A stretch of 64,000 bases of DNA from Egicoccus sp. AB-alg2 (GTDB taxonomy: Bacteria; Actinomycetota; Nitriliruptoria; Nitriliruptorales; Nitriliruptoraceae), in assembly GCF_041821065.1 (NCBI RefSeq), contig NZ_JBGUAX010000005.1:248001-312000 (forward strand), written 5' to 3'. Positions 44,512 through 53,558 of this stretch are shown here, piece after piece. Each line of letters opens with the position of its first letter. The stretch's first letter is position 1. The notes under the pieces are model-generated. The model saw only the letters and a list, made by a program, of their open reading frames with translations, made no database searches and had not been told where the DNA came from. The translations under genes were made by a program, and so were the position numbers.

Positions 44512-45527
44512 TGGGTGCGGTGCACGTACTCCGCGCCCGGGTCCAGGATCACCGACGGGAAGGCCGGCTGGTTGACGGCGTCGGGGAAGCCCTGCGGTTC
44601 GAGGCAGAACGCGGCGTGGCGGCGGTACGGCGTCCCGGCGCGCCCGACGATCGAGCCGTCGAGCATGTTGCCGGTGTAGAACTGCACGCCCGGCTGGTCG
44701 GTGTGTACCTCGAGGGTGCGCCCGCTGGCCGGGTCCTCGACGCGGGCGGCCGGGCGCTGTCGTCCGGGCTCGCCGTCCACGACGAAGTTGTGGTCGATGC
44801 CGCCCCCGGGATCGTCGGCCAGTGCCGGGAGCCGGTCGCCGATCCGGGTCGGCTGCCGCAGGTCCAGCGGGGTGCCGGCGACCTCGGCGATCTCGCCGGT
44901 GGGGATCTGGCCCGCACCGACCGGGGTGTAGCGGTGCGCGAAGACCTGCGCGCGGTGGTCGAGGACGTCCCCGGCGGGCTCGCCGGCCAGGTTGACGTAG
45001 GCGTGGTTGGTCAGGCTGACGGGGGTGCGGGCGTCGGCGCGGGCGCGGTACTCGATCTCCAGGCGGTCCCCGACGACGTGGTAGGCGGCGGTCACCTCGA
45101 CGCCGCCTGGATAGCCCTCCTCGCCGTCCGGCGAGACGTGCACCAGCGTCACCCGGTCGTCGCCGACCTCGAGAAGCTCCCAGACCACCCGGCTGAAGGC
45201 GCGCGCCCCGCCGCCGTGCAGGTGGTTGTCGCCGTCGTTGGCCGCCAGCCGGTGGGTGCGGCCGTCCAGCGTGAAGGCCGCGCCCCCGATGCGGTTGGCG
45301 ACGCGACCGACCGTCGCGCCGAGGTAGGGGTTGGCCGCGTCGGCGTACGCCGACACGTGGTCGTGACCGAGCACGACGTCGGCCACGCGCCCGTCGCGGT
45401 CCGGCACGCGCACGGCCACGACGGTCGCACCGAAGTCCGTGACGTCCACCTCGAGATCACCGTCGACCAGGCGGAAACGGTGTGTGGGACGGCCGTCGGG
45501 CGCGCTTCCGAAGTCGGTGCCGGACAC
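44490..45527 (-). CDS. galM: Aldose 1-epimerase
   Basis: 345 residues from GTG 45527 with AAAGG upstream. VTDFGATVVAVRVPDRDG, YLGATVGRVANRI, NHLHGGG (catalytic His), SLTNHAYVNLAG and the glutamate in CLEPQGFPDAVNQPAFPSVIL form the mutarotase set. It interconverts alpha and beta sugars in galactose use. No gal operon partner is adjacent. Confidence 0.93.
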   Translation of the reverse strand: MSGTDFGSAPDGRPTHRFRLVDGDLEVDVTDFGATVVAVRVPDRDGRVADVVLGHDHVSAYADAANPYLGATVGRVANRIGGAAFTLDGRTHRLAANDGDNHLHGGGARAFSRVVWELLEVGDDRVTLVHVSPDGEEGYPGGVEVTAAYHVVGDRLEIEYRARADARTPVSLTNHAYVNLAGEPAGDVLDHRAQVFAHRYTPVGAGQIPTGEIAEVAGTPLDLRQPTRIGDRLPALADDPGGGIDHNFVVDGEPGRQRPAARVEDPASGRTLEVHTDQPGVQFYTGNMLDGSIVGRAGTPYRRHAAFCLEPQGFPDAVNQPAFPSVILDPGAEYVHRTHYRFGVS

Positions 45528-45688
45528 GAGCGAGCCTTTCGGGAGTCGGGCGTAGGCGGATCGTGGGGCGTGACTCTACGGAGCCGGTCACACCGCGGCA
45601 GGAGCGGACGACCGCGACGGCGAACTCCTTTCCCGGACCGCCCGCCGCACCCGCGCGCGGGGCGGCCGCGACTGGGAGGTCGTCCGAG

Positions 45689-47092
45689 GTGCGCCGCCGT
45701 CACCTGTCCGTCCTGGCCACCGCCGTGGCGCTGGCCGTCGTCGTGGCGCAGCCTGCCGCGGCGCACCACCGTCCGGGCCACGCTGGCGGCCCACCACCCC
45801 ACGCGCCCGGTGGCCCCGGCACGCCGGGGAACGACCCGGCCGAGGACGTCAGCGCGCCGCGGGTGGTCGTGGCGGCGATCGACTCCGGCACCAACCCCTA
45901 CCACGAGTTCTTCCACGCCGGCGGTGACGGCCCCTACCCGTCCGACGCCCCGCCGACGGGAGTGACCCCCGACGTGCTGGCGGAGTTCGGCATCGGCGAC
46001 GACCAGGTGCTGCACCTGACGCGGACCGGGGACGTGGCCGCCGACCTCGCCGCCGACACGGCGCAGTGGGACGCCGTGCAGCCCGGCGTGCCGTACTGGT
46101 TCGCCGGCACCAACGTCATCGGCATCTCCTTCGACACCAGCACCCGGACACCGCTGCGGCCGGGTCCGGAGAAGTCCGCCCACGGCGTCGGCGTGGCCGC
46201 GGCCGTGCTCGAGGCCAACCCCGAGGCCGTGGTCGTGCTCGTGGAGGGCATCACCGACGCCAGCGAGGAATGGGCCTTCACCCACCCCGCCGTCGACGTG
46301 GTCACCACCAGCTACGGACCGATCGGCAGCCCGCCGCTGCCCGAGCACCTGTCGTTCAGCCACACCGGCGTCGTCGGCAACGGCAAGCTGCACTTCGGCG
46401 CGGTCGACAACAGCCCCGCGCTGTCCCCGATCGACTCGACGGGGGGGCCGTGGTGGTCGATCGGCGTGGCCGGCTTCCAGGAGCACGACACCCGCGGCCG
46501 CCAGCACCTCTCGGGCACGGCCTCCGACTTCCTCGGTGCCTTCGTGCAGGACCTGCCCTACTGCATGGACTGCCAGTCCGGCCGGCGGGAGGTGGCCGGC
46601 ACGAGCTTCGCTACGCCGACCGGTGCTGGCGTGGCCTCCCTCGGGATCCTCGCCGCACGGCGGGCCGCCGGGCACGTCGGCGGCATCACGGGCGACGAGC
46701 GGTTGCTGGTCGCGGGCGACGGGCTCCGCCTGAACAACTGGCAGGTGCGCCGGGCGCTGGAGGAAGCCGCCGCCTACCCCGCCCTGGAGGAGTGGGACCC
46801 GTTGGCATTCGGCAGCCCGCTCGACGCCGTCGGCACCCCGATCCTGGATCCGGCGCCGTGGCTGACGGCGGGTTGGGGGCTGCTGAGCGCCGACCCGGAC
46901 CGTGGTGTCGTCGAGGAACTGCTCGCACGGCTCGGCGTGGCGGGCGAGCCGACCCGCACGAAGGACGCCGACACCTGCACCTTCATGACCACGCTGTTCG
47001 AGGCCCGCTTCGCCTACTGGAACACCTACGCGTTCCTCGGCGAGAGTTGGCTGTCCGACGAGGACCCCTACGTGCGCTGTCCTTCCCGGTAG
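45689..47092 (+). CDS. Secreted subtilisin-family (S8) serine protease
   Basis: 467 residues from GTG 45689 with GGGAGG 9 bases upstream. A signal peptide ends near PAAA (about 25). The triad fits S8: D65 in AAIDSGTNPYH, H165 in KSAHGVGVAAAV and S306 in AGTSFATPTGAG. The Asp is followed by a longer than usual spacer. The C-terminal 150 residues hold LNNWQVRRALEEAA and a cysteine pair. No propeptide domain is clear between signal and catalytic part. A 14-bp hairpin follows. Confidence 0.85.
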   Translation: MRRRHLSVLATAVALAVVVAQPAAAHHRPGHAGGPPPHAPGGPGTPGNDPAEDVSAPRVVVAAIDSGTNPYHEFFHAGGDGPYPSDAPPTGVTPDVLAEFGIGDDQVLHLTRTGDVAADLAADTAQWDAVQPGVPYWFAGTNVIGISFDTSTRTPLRPGPEKSAHGVGVAAAVLEANPEAVVVLVEGITDASEEWAFTHPAVDVVTTSYGPIGSPPLPEHLSFSHTGVVGNGKLHFGAVDNSPALSPIDSTGGPWWSIGVAGFQEHDTRGRQHLSGTASDFLGAFVQDLPYCMDCQSGRREVAGTSFATPTGAGVASLGILAARRAAGHVGGITGDERLLVAGDGLRLNNWQVRRALEEAAAYPALEEWDPLAFGSPLDAVGTPILDPAPWLTAGWGLLSADPDRGVVEELLARLGVAGEPTRTKDADTCTFMTTLFEARFAYWNTYAFLGESWLSDEDPYVRCPSR

Positions 47093-47120
47093 ACGCGCAC
47101 CCTTCGTTCCTCGGGGTCCG

Positions 47121-47156
47121 TCGAGGGCCGGTGGTCGTCCCGCCACCGGCCCTCGA
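47121..47156 (+). terminator. 14-bp perfect hairpin after the subtilase gene
   Basis: TCGAGGGCCGGTGG and its exact complement enclose an 8-base loop, beginning 28 bp after the stop codon, followed by TTCGTCGT. Position and stem strength fit an intrinsic-like terminator. Confidence 0.72.
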
Positions 47157-47332
47157 TTCGTCGTGCGTCGAGGCGGGCCGGGCCGGGAGTGAGCCGCGCT
47201 GGCCGGCACCGTCGGCATCGCCGGCACCGCCGCCCTTCGACACCGGCCGGGCGGCCGGGCAACCTTCTCGGTGTCCGCCCGCGGGGGCCTAGCGTGGACC
47301 GAGCCGCGCCGCCCCACGATCGAGGTCGCACG

Positions 47333-48484
47333 ATGTCGTCGTCGTCCAACCCGTCCTTCGGCAAGCTCGCCCTGGCCGCCGCCGGCGGCGCCCTGGCGGT
47401 CCGGGGACTTCGACGTCTGCCCTCGGCCCGCTTCGCCGGCATGAGCGGCACCTCCATCGCCGGCCCGAGCGCGGCCGGCTGGATCACCGACTTCCTCAAC
47501 GCCGCCTACTACCGCCGCGATCCCGTGCAGCGCACCACCGCCGACCTGCGGCTGGCGTTCGGGATCCTGACCACCCGTTGGCACCGCACGGGTGCCCGCC
47601 GCCTGCACGCCGGCGACGTCTCGGCCTTCCACCGCGCCTTCGGGCGCGAACGGTTCATCGACGACCACGACAGCCCCCGCGGCACGCTCAACCAGGTCCA
47701 GTTGCGCGAGGGCGCCGCCCGCCTGTTCGGCGACGGGTTCCTCGACTCCTGGGACGACCCCGAGCGGCGCGCCTACGGCATCGCCTTCCCCGAGGTGGCC
47801 GACCGCGAGGCCTACCTGCCCGAACTGCGGCTGGACCACGCCAAGCTGGGGGGGATCACCCCGCCCACCGCGCCGCCGGCCGACCAGACCTGGCACACCT
47901 ACCCGGCCGTCAAGCTCGGCGACGAGCCGGCGGCGGACCGGGCGCTGGCGCTGCTGGGCCGGCCGGAGACCTGGCCCGACTACGGTTCGGCGTTGGGGCG
48001 GTTCACGCCCGTGCGTTCGGGCAGCCTCGACGGGCAGACGTTCGAGATCGAGGTGATCGGGGAACCGGTCGGTCCGCTGCCGATGCTGCTGCGCGCCTAC
48101 GTCACGGTCACCGAGGTCCTGACCGCCGGCGACGCGCTGGACGCGTACACGGCGCAGCTCAACGAGTCGTTCGGCCGCTACGCCCCCTACGATCCGTTGC
48201 CGCTCCCCGACGGGGCCCGCCCGGTCGCGCTGATCGAGCTGACGACCCATGCCGGCCACTTCCTGGGCCGGGCACGCAACCGGCTGCTGGTCTTCGTCGC
48301 GGACGGCAACGCGTGGGTCCGCGCGGCCGGCAACTGGGACCCGCTCGACTGGCACCTCGACCGGCTCTACGCCGGCATCGGCCGCTACAGCCAGCACGCC
48401 TTCTGGGGCATGGGCGAACCCGAAGAGTCGGTGCTGCACCAGCTCGCCGACGCCGTCGAGGCCACCCAGGGGGTCCACCGGTGA
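47333..48484 (+). CDS. Protein of unknown function coupled to an amine-oxidase-type flavoprotein
   Basis: 383 residues from ATG 47333. An N-terminal hydrophobic stretch (LALAAAGGALAVRGL) could be a weak anchor. The body has regular segments such as WHRTGARRLHAGDVSAFHRAF, WPDYGSALGRFTPVRSG and LLVFVADGNAWVRAAGNWD, but I do not recognise the family. It overlaps the following FAD oxidoreductase by 4 bp, so they act in one pathway, perhaps in a lipid or isoprenoid step. TAGCGT at 47290-47295 could be a -10 box. Confidence 0.6.
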   Translation: MSSSSNPSFGKLALAAAGGALAVRGLRRLPSARFAGMSGTSIAGPSAAGWITDFLNAAYYRRDPVQRTTADLRLAFGILTTRWHRTGARRLHAGDVSAFHRAFGRERFIDDHDSPRGTLNQVQLREGAARLFGDGFLDSWDDPERRAYGIAFPEVADREAYLPELRLDHAKLGGITPPTAPPADQTWHTYPAVKLGDEPAADRALALLGRPETWPDYGSALGRFTPVRSGSLDGQTFEIEVIGEPVGPLPMLLRAYVTVTEVLTAGDALDAYTAQLNESFGRYAPYDPLPLPDGARPVALIELTTHAGHFLGRARNRLLVFVADGNAWVRAAGNWDPLDWHLDRLYAGIGRYSQHAFWGMGEPEESVLHQLADAVEATQGVHR

Positions 48485-50013
48485 CACGCCACGACGCCAT
48501 CGTCATCGGTGCCGGGCCCAACGGCCTGGCCGCCGCGATCACCCTGGCCGAGGCCGGCCGCGACGTCGTGCTGTGCGAGGCGGCCGACGCGCCGGGCGGG
48601 GCCGTGCGCACCGAGGAACTGACGCTTCCCGGCTTCCGGCACGACACGTTCTCCAGCGTCTATCCCGCCGCGGCCGCCTCGCCGGTGTTCGCGCGCTGGC
48701 CGCTGGCCGACTTCGGGCTCGACTGGATCCAGCCGCCGGTCGCGATGGCGCACCCGTTCCCCGACGGCAGCGCCGTCGCGCTGCACCGCTCGCTCGAGCG
48801 CACCGCCGCCTCGCTGGACGCCCAGCACCCCGGGGACGGCGCGGCCTGGGAGGCGTTCGCCGGCCCGCTGCTGGACGTCTTCCCGCAGCTGCGACGCACG
48901 CTGATCGGCGGATGGTTCCCGATCGTGGGCCCCGCGGGACTGCTCGCCCGCCACGGCATCCAGGGCACGCTCGAGTTCGCCCGCGTGATCCTCGCCTCGG
49001 CGCGGGCCTTCTCCACCGAGCTGTTCGGCGGGGAACGGGCGCAGGCGTGGCTCGCCGGCTCGTGCCTGCACGGCGACGTCGCCGCCGACGACGCCGGCAG
49101 TGCCATCACCGGCACGTACCTGCAGCTGCTCGGGCACGCGGTCGGCTGGCCGTCGCCGCGTGGCGGGGCGCAGGCCCTGGCCGACGCGCTCGCCGGCTAC
49201 TTCCAGCACCTCGGCGGCACCCTGCGTGTGAACAGCCGCGTGGCCCGGGTCGTCACCGCGGGCCGCCGCACGGCCGGCGTCGAGCTGGTGGGCGGCGAGC
49301 GGCTGCGGGCCAACGTGGTCGTCGCCGACGTGCTGCCGGCCGGGCTGATGGCGCTGGCCGGTGACGCGCTCGGCAGCGAGTACCGCGCCCGGCTGCAGCG
49401 CTACCGCTACGGACCCGCCACCGTGAAGGTGGACTGGGCGCTGGACGGGCCGATCCCCTGGAGCGCCGACGAGCCGCGCACGGCCGGCACCGTCCACGTC
49501 GGCGGGCACCTCGCCGACCTGGTCGACGCGCAGCGCACCGTCCGCGACGACGAGCTGCCGGAGCGGCCGTTCCTGCTGCTGGGCCAGCAGTCGCTGGCCG
49601 ACCCCACCCGTGCCCCCGAGGGCAAGCACACCGCCTGGGCCTACACGCGGGTGCCGCAGTCGCACCGCTTCGACGCGGACGGCGTCGATGCGTTCGCCGA
49701 CCGGATCACCGCCCAGGTCGAACGGTTCGCGCCCGGCTTCGGCGACCGTGTCCTGGCCCGCCACGTGCTGGGCCCGAAGGACCTCGAGTCGCGCAACGAC
49801 AACCTGCCGGGTGGCGACGTCGGCGGCGGGTCGTACGCGATCGACCAGCTGGTGTTCCGGCCGGTCCCGAGCCTGTCGCCCTACCGCACCCCCGTGCGGG
49901 GGCTGTACCTCGGCTCGGCCGCGACCTTCCCCGGCGGCGCGGTCCACGGCGCCTGCGGCCACGGCGCCGCCCGCCTCGCCCTCGCCGAGGGCCGCCTGCG
50001 CCGCTGGCTCTGA
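48481..50013 (+). CDS. FAD-dependent oxidoreductase, phytoene-desaturase-like
   Basis: 510 residues from GTG 48481 (overlap with the previous gene). AIVIGAGPNGLAAAITLAEAG is the dinucleotide fold, APGGAVRTEELTLPGFRHD the amine-oxidase/desaturase motif, and GLYLGSAATFPGGAVHGACG the C-terminal FAD loop. The family includes carotenoid desaturases and isomerases (CrtI/CrtN-like), but no crt cluster is present, so the substrate is uncertain. Confidence 0.88.
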   Translation: MTRHDAIVIGAGPNGLAAAITLAEAGRDVVLCEAADAPGGAVRTEELTLPGFRHDTFSSVYPAAAASPVFARWPLADFGLDWIQPPVAMAHPFPDGSAVALHRSLERTAASLDAQHPGDGAAWEAFAGPLLDVFPQLRRTLIGGWFPIVGPAGLLARHGIQGTLEFARVILASARAFSTELFGGERAQAWLAGSCLHGDVAADDAGSAITGTYLQLLGHAVGWPSPRGGAQALADALAGYFQHLGGTLRVNSRVARVVTAGRRTAGVELVGGERLRANVVVADVLPAGLMALAGDALGSEYRARLQRYRYGPATVKVDWALDGPIPWSADEPRTAGTVHVGGHLADLVDAQRTVRDDELPERPFLLLGQQSLADPTRAPEGKHTAWAYTRVPQSHRFDADGVDAFADRITAQVERFAPGFGDRVLARHVLGPKDLESRNDNLPGGDVGGGSYAIDQLVFRPVPSLSPYRTPVRGLYLGSAATFPGGAVHGACGHGAARLALAEGRLRRWL

Positions 50014-50026
50014 CCCACGAGGGGTT

Positions 50027-50178
50027 CCCGTCGCCCGCGACGGAAACCGTCCCGCCTCGCCGGCCGGGACGCGGCCGCCACGAGGTTTTCCGTCGCCCGC
50101 GGCGGAAACCGTCCCGCGTCGCCGGCCGGGACGCGCCCGGCACAAGGGCTTCCCGTCGCCCGCGACGGAAACCGCGGA
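50027..50178. repeat. 62-63-bp tandem repeat of hairpins
   Basis: The sequence CGTCGCCCGC starts units at 50029, 50091 and 50154. The first two units are almost complete and the third is truncated. Each unit contains CCGTCGC..GCGACGG and GTCCCG..CGGGAC inverted repeats, so the array is a row of hairpins. It lies between the convergent genes ending at 50013 and 50206, so it could terminate both. Confidence 0.8.
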
Positions 50179-50205
50179 TGCCGGGCCCGATGACGGGTGG
50201 CGGGG

Positions 50206-51087
50206 TCAGTTGCCGCCGAACAGGTCGCGGATGCGGTCGAGCACGCGCTCGACGAAGTTGTCGACCGCCTCGTCGTCGATCTGCGGCAGGTCGACGCCAC
50301 CGCCGCCATCACCGCCGCCATCCCCGGCGCCGTCGCCGTCGGCCGGCTGGTCGGCGGGCTCGTCCGCCGGCGGCTGCTGGTCGAGCTCCCGCTCGCGCTG
50401 GTCGAGCTCCTGCTCACGCTCGTTCAGCGCCAGCTCACGCTCGTCGAGCTGCTCGCCGCGCTGGTCCAGCCGCGCGGCACGGTCCTCCAGCGCCGCGGAC
50501 CGCTCGTCCAGCGCCTCCTGCTGGCGGGCGACGTCCTCGTCGCGGTCACCGGCGGCCGCCTCGGCCTCGGCCAGCTGCGCCTCGAGCTCCTCGATCCGGG
50601 CGTCGCGTTCGGCGACGTCGGACTCCAGGGCCAGGACGCGCTCGTCCTCGGCGGCCTGCTCGGTGTCGTCGCCGCCGGTCGCCAGCGCGACGATGACGAA
50701 CGCGAGCGCGAACCCGAGCACGGCGCCGACCAGCCCGATCATCAGGTCGCGTCGGCGACGCTCCTTCTTCTCCTCGGCGGCCTGGCGCTCGGCCTCCTCG
50801 GCGGCCAGGGCCTCGTCCTCGGCGGTCATGGTGTCGGCGGCACCGGTCGCCGGCTGGTCGCCGTACCAGGGCTGCTCGTAGGACAGCGCCGGCCGCTGCC
50901 CCGTCGCCTCGTCGCCCAGGGCCCGGGTGCGCTCGTTGTCGAGGTCGGCCGGGTCGATGCGCTGGGTGGCGTCCGGCGGCGGCTGGTCGGGCCGATCGAC
51001 ACGGCGGGTGGCGTCGGCGGGTGGCGGGGCATCGGGTCGTGGCACGCGCCGGGTGGCGAACTCGTCGGGACCCTCGCCGCTGCTCAT
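50206..51087 (-). CDS. Coiled-coil membrane protein of unknown function
   Basis: 293 residues from ATG 51087 with GGAGG upstream. A disordered, acidic Pro-rich N-terminus (1-90) leads to a basic KKERRRRDL and one membrane helix (LMIGLVGAVLGFALAFVIV, about 114-134). The outer part is a long coiled coil (about 140-240; EELEAQLAEAEAAAGDRDED, LDERELALNEREQELDQRE) and an acidic-glycine tail. It may span the envelope. Upstream is the DnaA-box-like array. Function unknown. Confidence 0.7.
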   Translation of the reverse strand: MSSGEGPDEFATRRVPRPDAPPPADATRRVDRPDQPPPDATQRIDPADLDNERTRALGDEATGQRPALSYEQPWYGDQPATGAADTMTAEDEALAAEEAERQAAEEKKERRRRDLMIGLVGAVLGFALAFVIVALATGGDDTEQAAEDERVLALESDVAERDARIEELEAQLAEAEAAAGDRDEDVARQQEALDERSAALEDRAARLDQRGEQLDERELALNEREQELDQRERELDQQPPADEPADQPADGDGAGDGGGDGGGGVDLPQIDDEAVDNFVERVLDRIRDLFGGN

Positions 51088-51213
51088 GCCTGGCCTCCAC
51101 GTGCTCGAGGTACCCGGCGCCCGTGCGCCGAATGCTCACGAACGGCACCGTACCGCGACCGGTCGCCGCATCCGAGGCGGCGGTCCCACCCGGCTGCCGA
51201 CGCGTCGGGACGC

Positions 51214-51317
51214 CGTCCACACCGCGTCCACACGGTGTCCACAGCGCGCCTGTACGCGCCGGTCGTGCGCGCTGCCGCACAGGTTCCGGGGACAACCTGG
51301 GGACAAGCCGTGGACAG
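51214..51317. other. DnaA-box-like array: two opposed triplets with 11-bp spacing
   Basis: Three plus-strand nonamers, CGTCCACAC at 51214, CGTCCACAC at 51225 and TGTCCACAG at 51236, are spaced exactly 11 bp. Three minus-strand counterparts, CGGGGACAA at 51287, TGGGGACAA at 51298 and CGTGGACAG at 51309, also have exact 11-bp spacing and face the first set across 42 bp. They resemble the actinobacterial DnaA box TTGTCCACA with one to three mismatches. The symmetry suggests a protein-DNA assembly site. A DnaA function is inferred; dnaA and dnaN are not in this window. Confidence 0.5.
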
Positions 51318-51761
51318 CCTGTGTCTTGGGTGTGACTTGCGGCGAACCCCTGGACGCCGTCCGCCGCCCCTGCGTACGGTTCCCCTCGCCGGTCGGGAAC
51401 GGCACTGCGGAACTCCCCGATCGGACGCCACGAGAGCCGGTGCAGGACCTCGTGGTGGGTACGCGGCCCGCCAGGGTCGGGTGCCGACGACGACGAGGCA
51501 CCGACGGCGACGCCGGAGGCCGCCCGGCCGCGAGGCCGGCTGGCAGAAGGCGGGCGACGAGGAGGCCGCGACGTCAGCTCGACGACCACTGCGCCTGGTC
51601 GCCGGGCCGCACCGCCGCCGCAGCGGTCGGTGCAGCGGGAGGCAGGTGTCGCAGTCCCTCGGGACGGCGAGGCCCCGACCGCGAACCGGACGGTGGCTGG
51701 TTCCTCGGAGCCGGTGACCGGACGGGCGCCAGGTACTCGAAGAAGCGCCTGACGCGAAGCG

Positions 51762-51794
51762 GCGGCCCCGGTGTCCTCGAGGCACCGGGGCCGC
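51762..51794 (-). terminator. 12-bp hairpin after the GltS-like gene
   Basis: GCGGCCCCGGTG pairs with CACCGGGGCCGC around a 9-base loop. It starts about 60 bp beyond the stop of the transporter gene at 51855. Confidence 0.62.
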
Positions 51795-51854
51795 TGTCGT
51801 GTCCGGGGCTCTCGCCGCGGTCGGGCACCTCGCGGTCCGGAGGCCACGGTCGTG

Positions 51855-53294
51855 TCAGGGACTCTCGGCCCGGGCGAGCACCTCGCGGTCCGGTTCCTTG
51901 CGTCCGAAGTGGAACACGCCGACCCCGGCGCTGAGCACCAGCAGCACGCTCATCACGACCAGCATCGGCACGGCCCCGAACTGCGCGATCAGGGGCACGG
52001 ACGCGGCCGTGATCAGCCCGCCGCCGAAGAACGGCTCGAAGCCGAGCTGCTTGTAGCCGAACGCTTCGTAGGCGGGCGTCTTGTTGTCGGGGTCGGCGAC
52101 CCGCATGAGGATCAGGCCGGTGGCGGTCACGCCCAGCGACTGACCCAGGTCCCCGATGCCGCGCTCGAACCAGAACTCGGGGATGATCCGCCGCGCGAGC
52201 AGCAGGAACACGCCGACGTTCCAGGCCACCCCGAGGCCGGCGAGCAGCAGGAACGGCACCAGGTTGTCGGCCAGGACCTGCAGCGACAGCGTCGCCAGCG
52301 CGGTGACGATCAGCACGTCGAGGGCGAGTCCCTGGATGCGCACCATCATCAGCCGGTCGACGACCTGGTGGCGGTCCCAGCGGTCGATGCCGAGCTGGAC
52401 GAGCACACCACCGATCATCGCCAGCGGGAACAGCGGCACGTACTCGAACAGCTCGACCGTGTCGACCCAGAGCGCCTGCTCGAGTGCCTGCAGGCCGGAC
52501 AGGATCGCCTGGCCGATCAGCACGGCCAGCGCGACGATGCCGAAGTGGATCGCCAGCGGCTCGATCGAGGCCGGTCGCACCGTCAGCGTCGCGGCGGCCC
52601 GCCGGTCCTCGCGCTCGAACAGCCCGCGCTGCTGTGCCAGCGATGCCTCGGCGTCCTCCTGCAGCAGCGAGGTCCGGCCGGACCGCACCGCCCAGTTGAT
52701 GAGCGCGATGCCGAGCACCACGCCCGACACGACGCCGACGGTCGCGAGCCCGAGCGCGAGGTCGGTGCCCTCCGCGAAGCCGAGGTCCTCGAACGTCGAG
52801 CCGAGCCCGGCCGCGGTGCCGTGACCACCCTCGAAGCCGACCTCGATCAGCGCCCCCGCCATGGCCGGCAGCCCGAAGACGGGCGCCAGGACGAGCAGGC
52901 CGAGCAGCAGGCCGACCACGTACTGCCCGCTGGCCATGGTGATGCCGAGCGACAGCTGCGGTCCGGCCAGTCGGCCCGCCTCGCGTGGGCGCGGGATGCG
53001 CTCGCCGAGGAACAGCGTCGCGAACACGATGCTGATCAGCAGCCCCGGTAGCTCGCCCCACACCTCCAGCACGTCCTCGCCGAACAGGCCGGCCTCGGCG
53101 AAGCCGTCATAGCCGACGGCGGCCGCGAGGTTGCCGAGCAGGTCGGGACCGAGCAGCAGCGCGATGCCACCGCCGATGATGGAGCTCGGCAGGAACAGCT
53201 TCTGCGCGACACGTGACTTGACGCGGACGAGCTTGCTGACGACCAGCAGCAGGCCCACCAGCAGCAACGCGAACCCAATCACCTCACCGGACAC
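51855..53294 (-). CDS. GltS-type sodium/glutamate symporter-like protein
   Basis: 479 residues from GTG 53294. About 11 hydrophobic segments with SSIIGGGIALLLGP near the N-terminus, LGITMASGQYVVGLLLGLLV, GFEGGHGTAAGLGSTFEDLG and, in the second half, RIIPEFWFERGIGDLGQSLG match the ESS (GltS) family, which has two inverted repeats. It should carry glutamate or a related anion with sodium. A soluble loop at about 200-240 (RTSLLQEDAEASLAQQRG) is longer than usual. Direct repeats lie just upstream. Confidence 0.82.
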   Translation of the reverse strand: MSGEVIGFALLLVGLLLVVSKLVRVKSRVAQKLFLPSSIIGGGIALLLGPDLLGNLAAAVGYDGFAEAGLFGEDVLEVWGELPGLLISIVFATLFLGERIPRPREAGRLAGPQLSLGITMASGQYVVGLLLGLLVLAPVFGLPAMAGALIEVGFEGGHGTAAGLGSTFEDLGFAEGTDLALGLATVGVVSGVVLGIALINWAVRSGRTSLLQEDAEASLAQQRGLFEREDRRAAATLTVRPASIEPLAIHFGIVALAVLIGQAILSGLQALEQALWVDTVELFEYVPLFPLAMIGGVLVQLGIDRWDRHQVVDRLMMVRIQGLALDVLIVTALATLSLQVLADNLVPFLLLAGLGVAWNVGVFLLLARRIIPEFWFERGIGDLGQSLGVTATGLILMRVADPDNKTPAYEAFGYKQLGFEPFFGGGLITAASVPLIAQFGAVPMLVVMSVLLVLSAGVGVFHFGRKEPDREVLARAESP

Positions 53295-53318
53295 GGCTCT
53301 CCCTCGGGTGTCGGTCGG

Positions 53319-53373
53319 CGGGCGCGCCCTGGCGGCCGCCCGGCTCGAGCGGGCGCGTCCTGGCGGCCCCCCG
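53319..53373. repeat. Pair of 24-bp direct repeats upstream of the transporter gene
   Basis: A 24-bp sequence at 53319-53342 recurs at 53350-53373 with two mismatches, 31 bp apart (about three helical turns). It starts 25 bp upstream of the transporter start codon, inside the divergent promoter region, and could be a regulator site. Confidence 0.5.
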
Positions 53374-53558
53374 ACTTCGCGGCGGGGGACGCTAGTTGCG
53401 CGCGGCGCACACCCGGCCCGGCCGGGCAGCCGGGGTCCGGCCAGGCCCCACCCACGCGGCTCGTCCGTTCGGCAGCGGCGCCGGGCACCGTTCGCGACGG
53501 ATGCTGCCGACGCTCGGGATCGACGCACACGAACTCACCCGAACCCGTAACGGACACG

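Larger units (their letters stand above)
51088..51854. other. 767-bp gene-free region
   Basis: No reading frame on either strand has a recognisable domain or good ribosome binding site; the longest are Arg/Pro-rich frames expected from high GC. The left part carries the opposed nonamer triplets (51214-51317) and the right end a strong hairpin (51762-51794). No RNA gene consensus (tRNA, tmRNA, RNase P, SRP) was recognised. Confidence 0.55.

Noticed and set aside
50197-51717. 506-codon plus-strand frame through the coiled-coil gene and the gene-free region
   Set aside because: Antisense to the coiled-coil gene and of Arg/Pro-rich random composition beyond it.
51088-51854. Chromosomal origin of replication
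   Set aside because: dnaA, dnaN and the rpmH-rnpA-yidC genes are absent and no AT-rich unwinding segment is visible, so I keep only the neutral call of a DnaA-box-like array.
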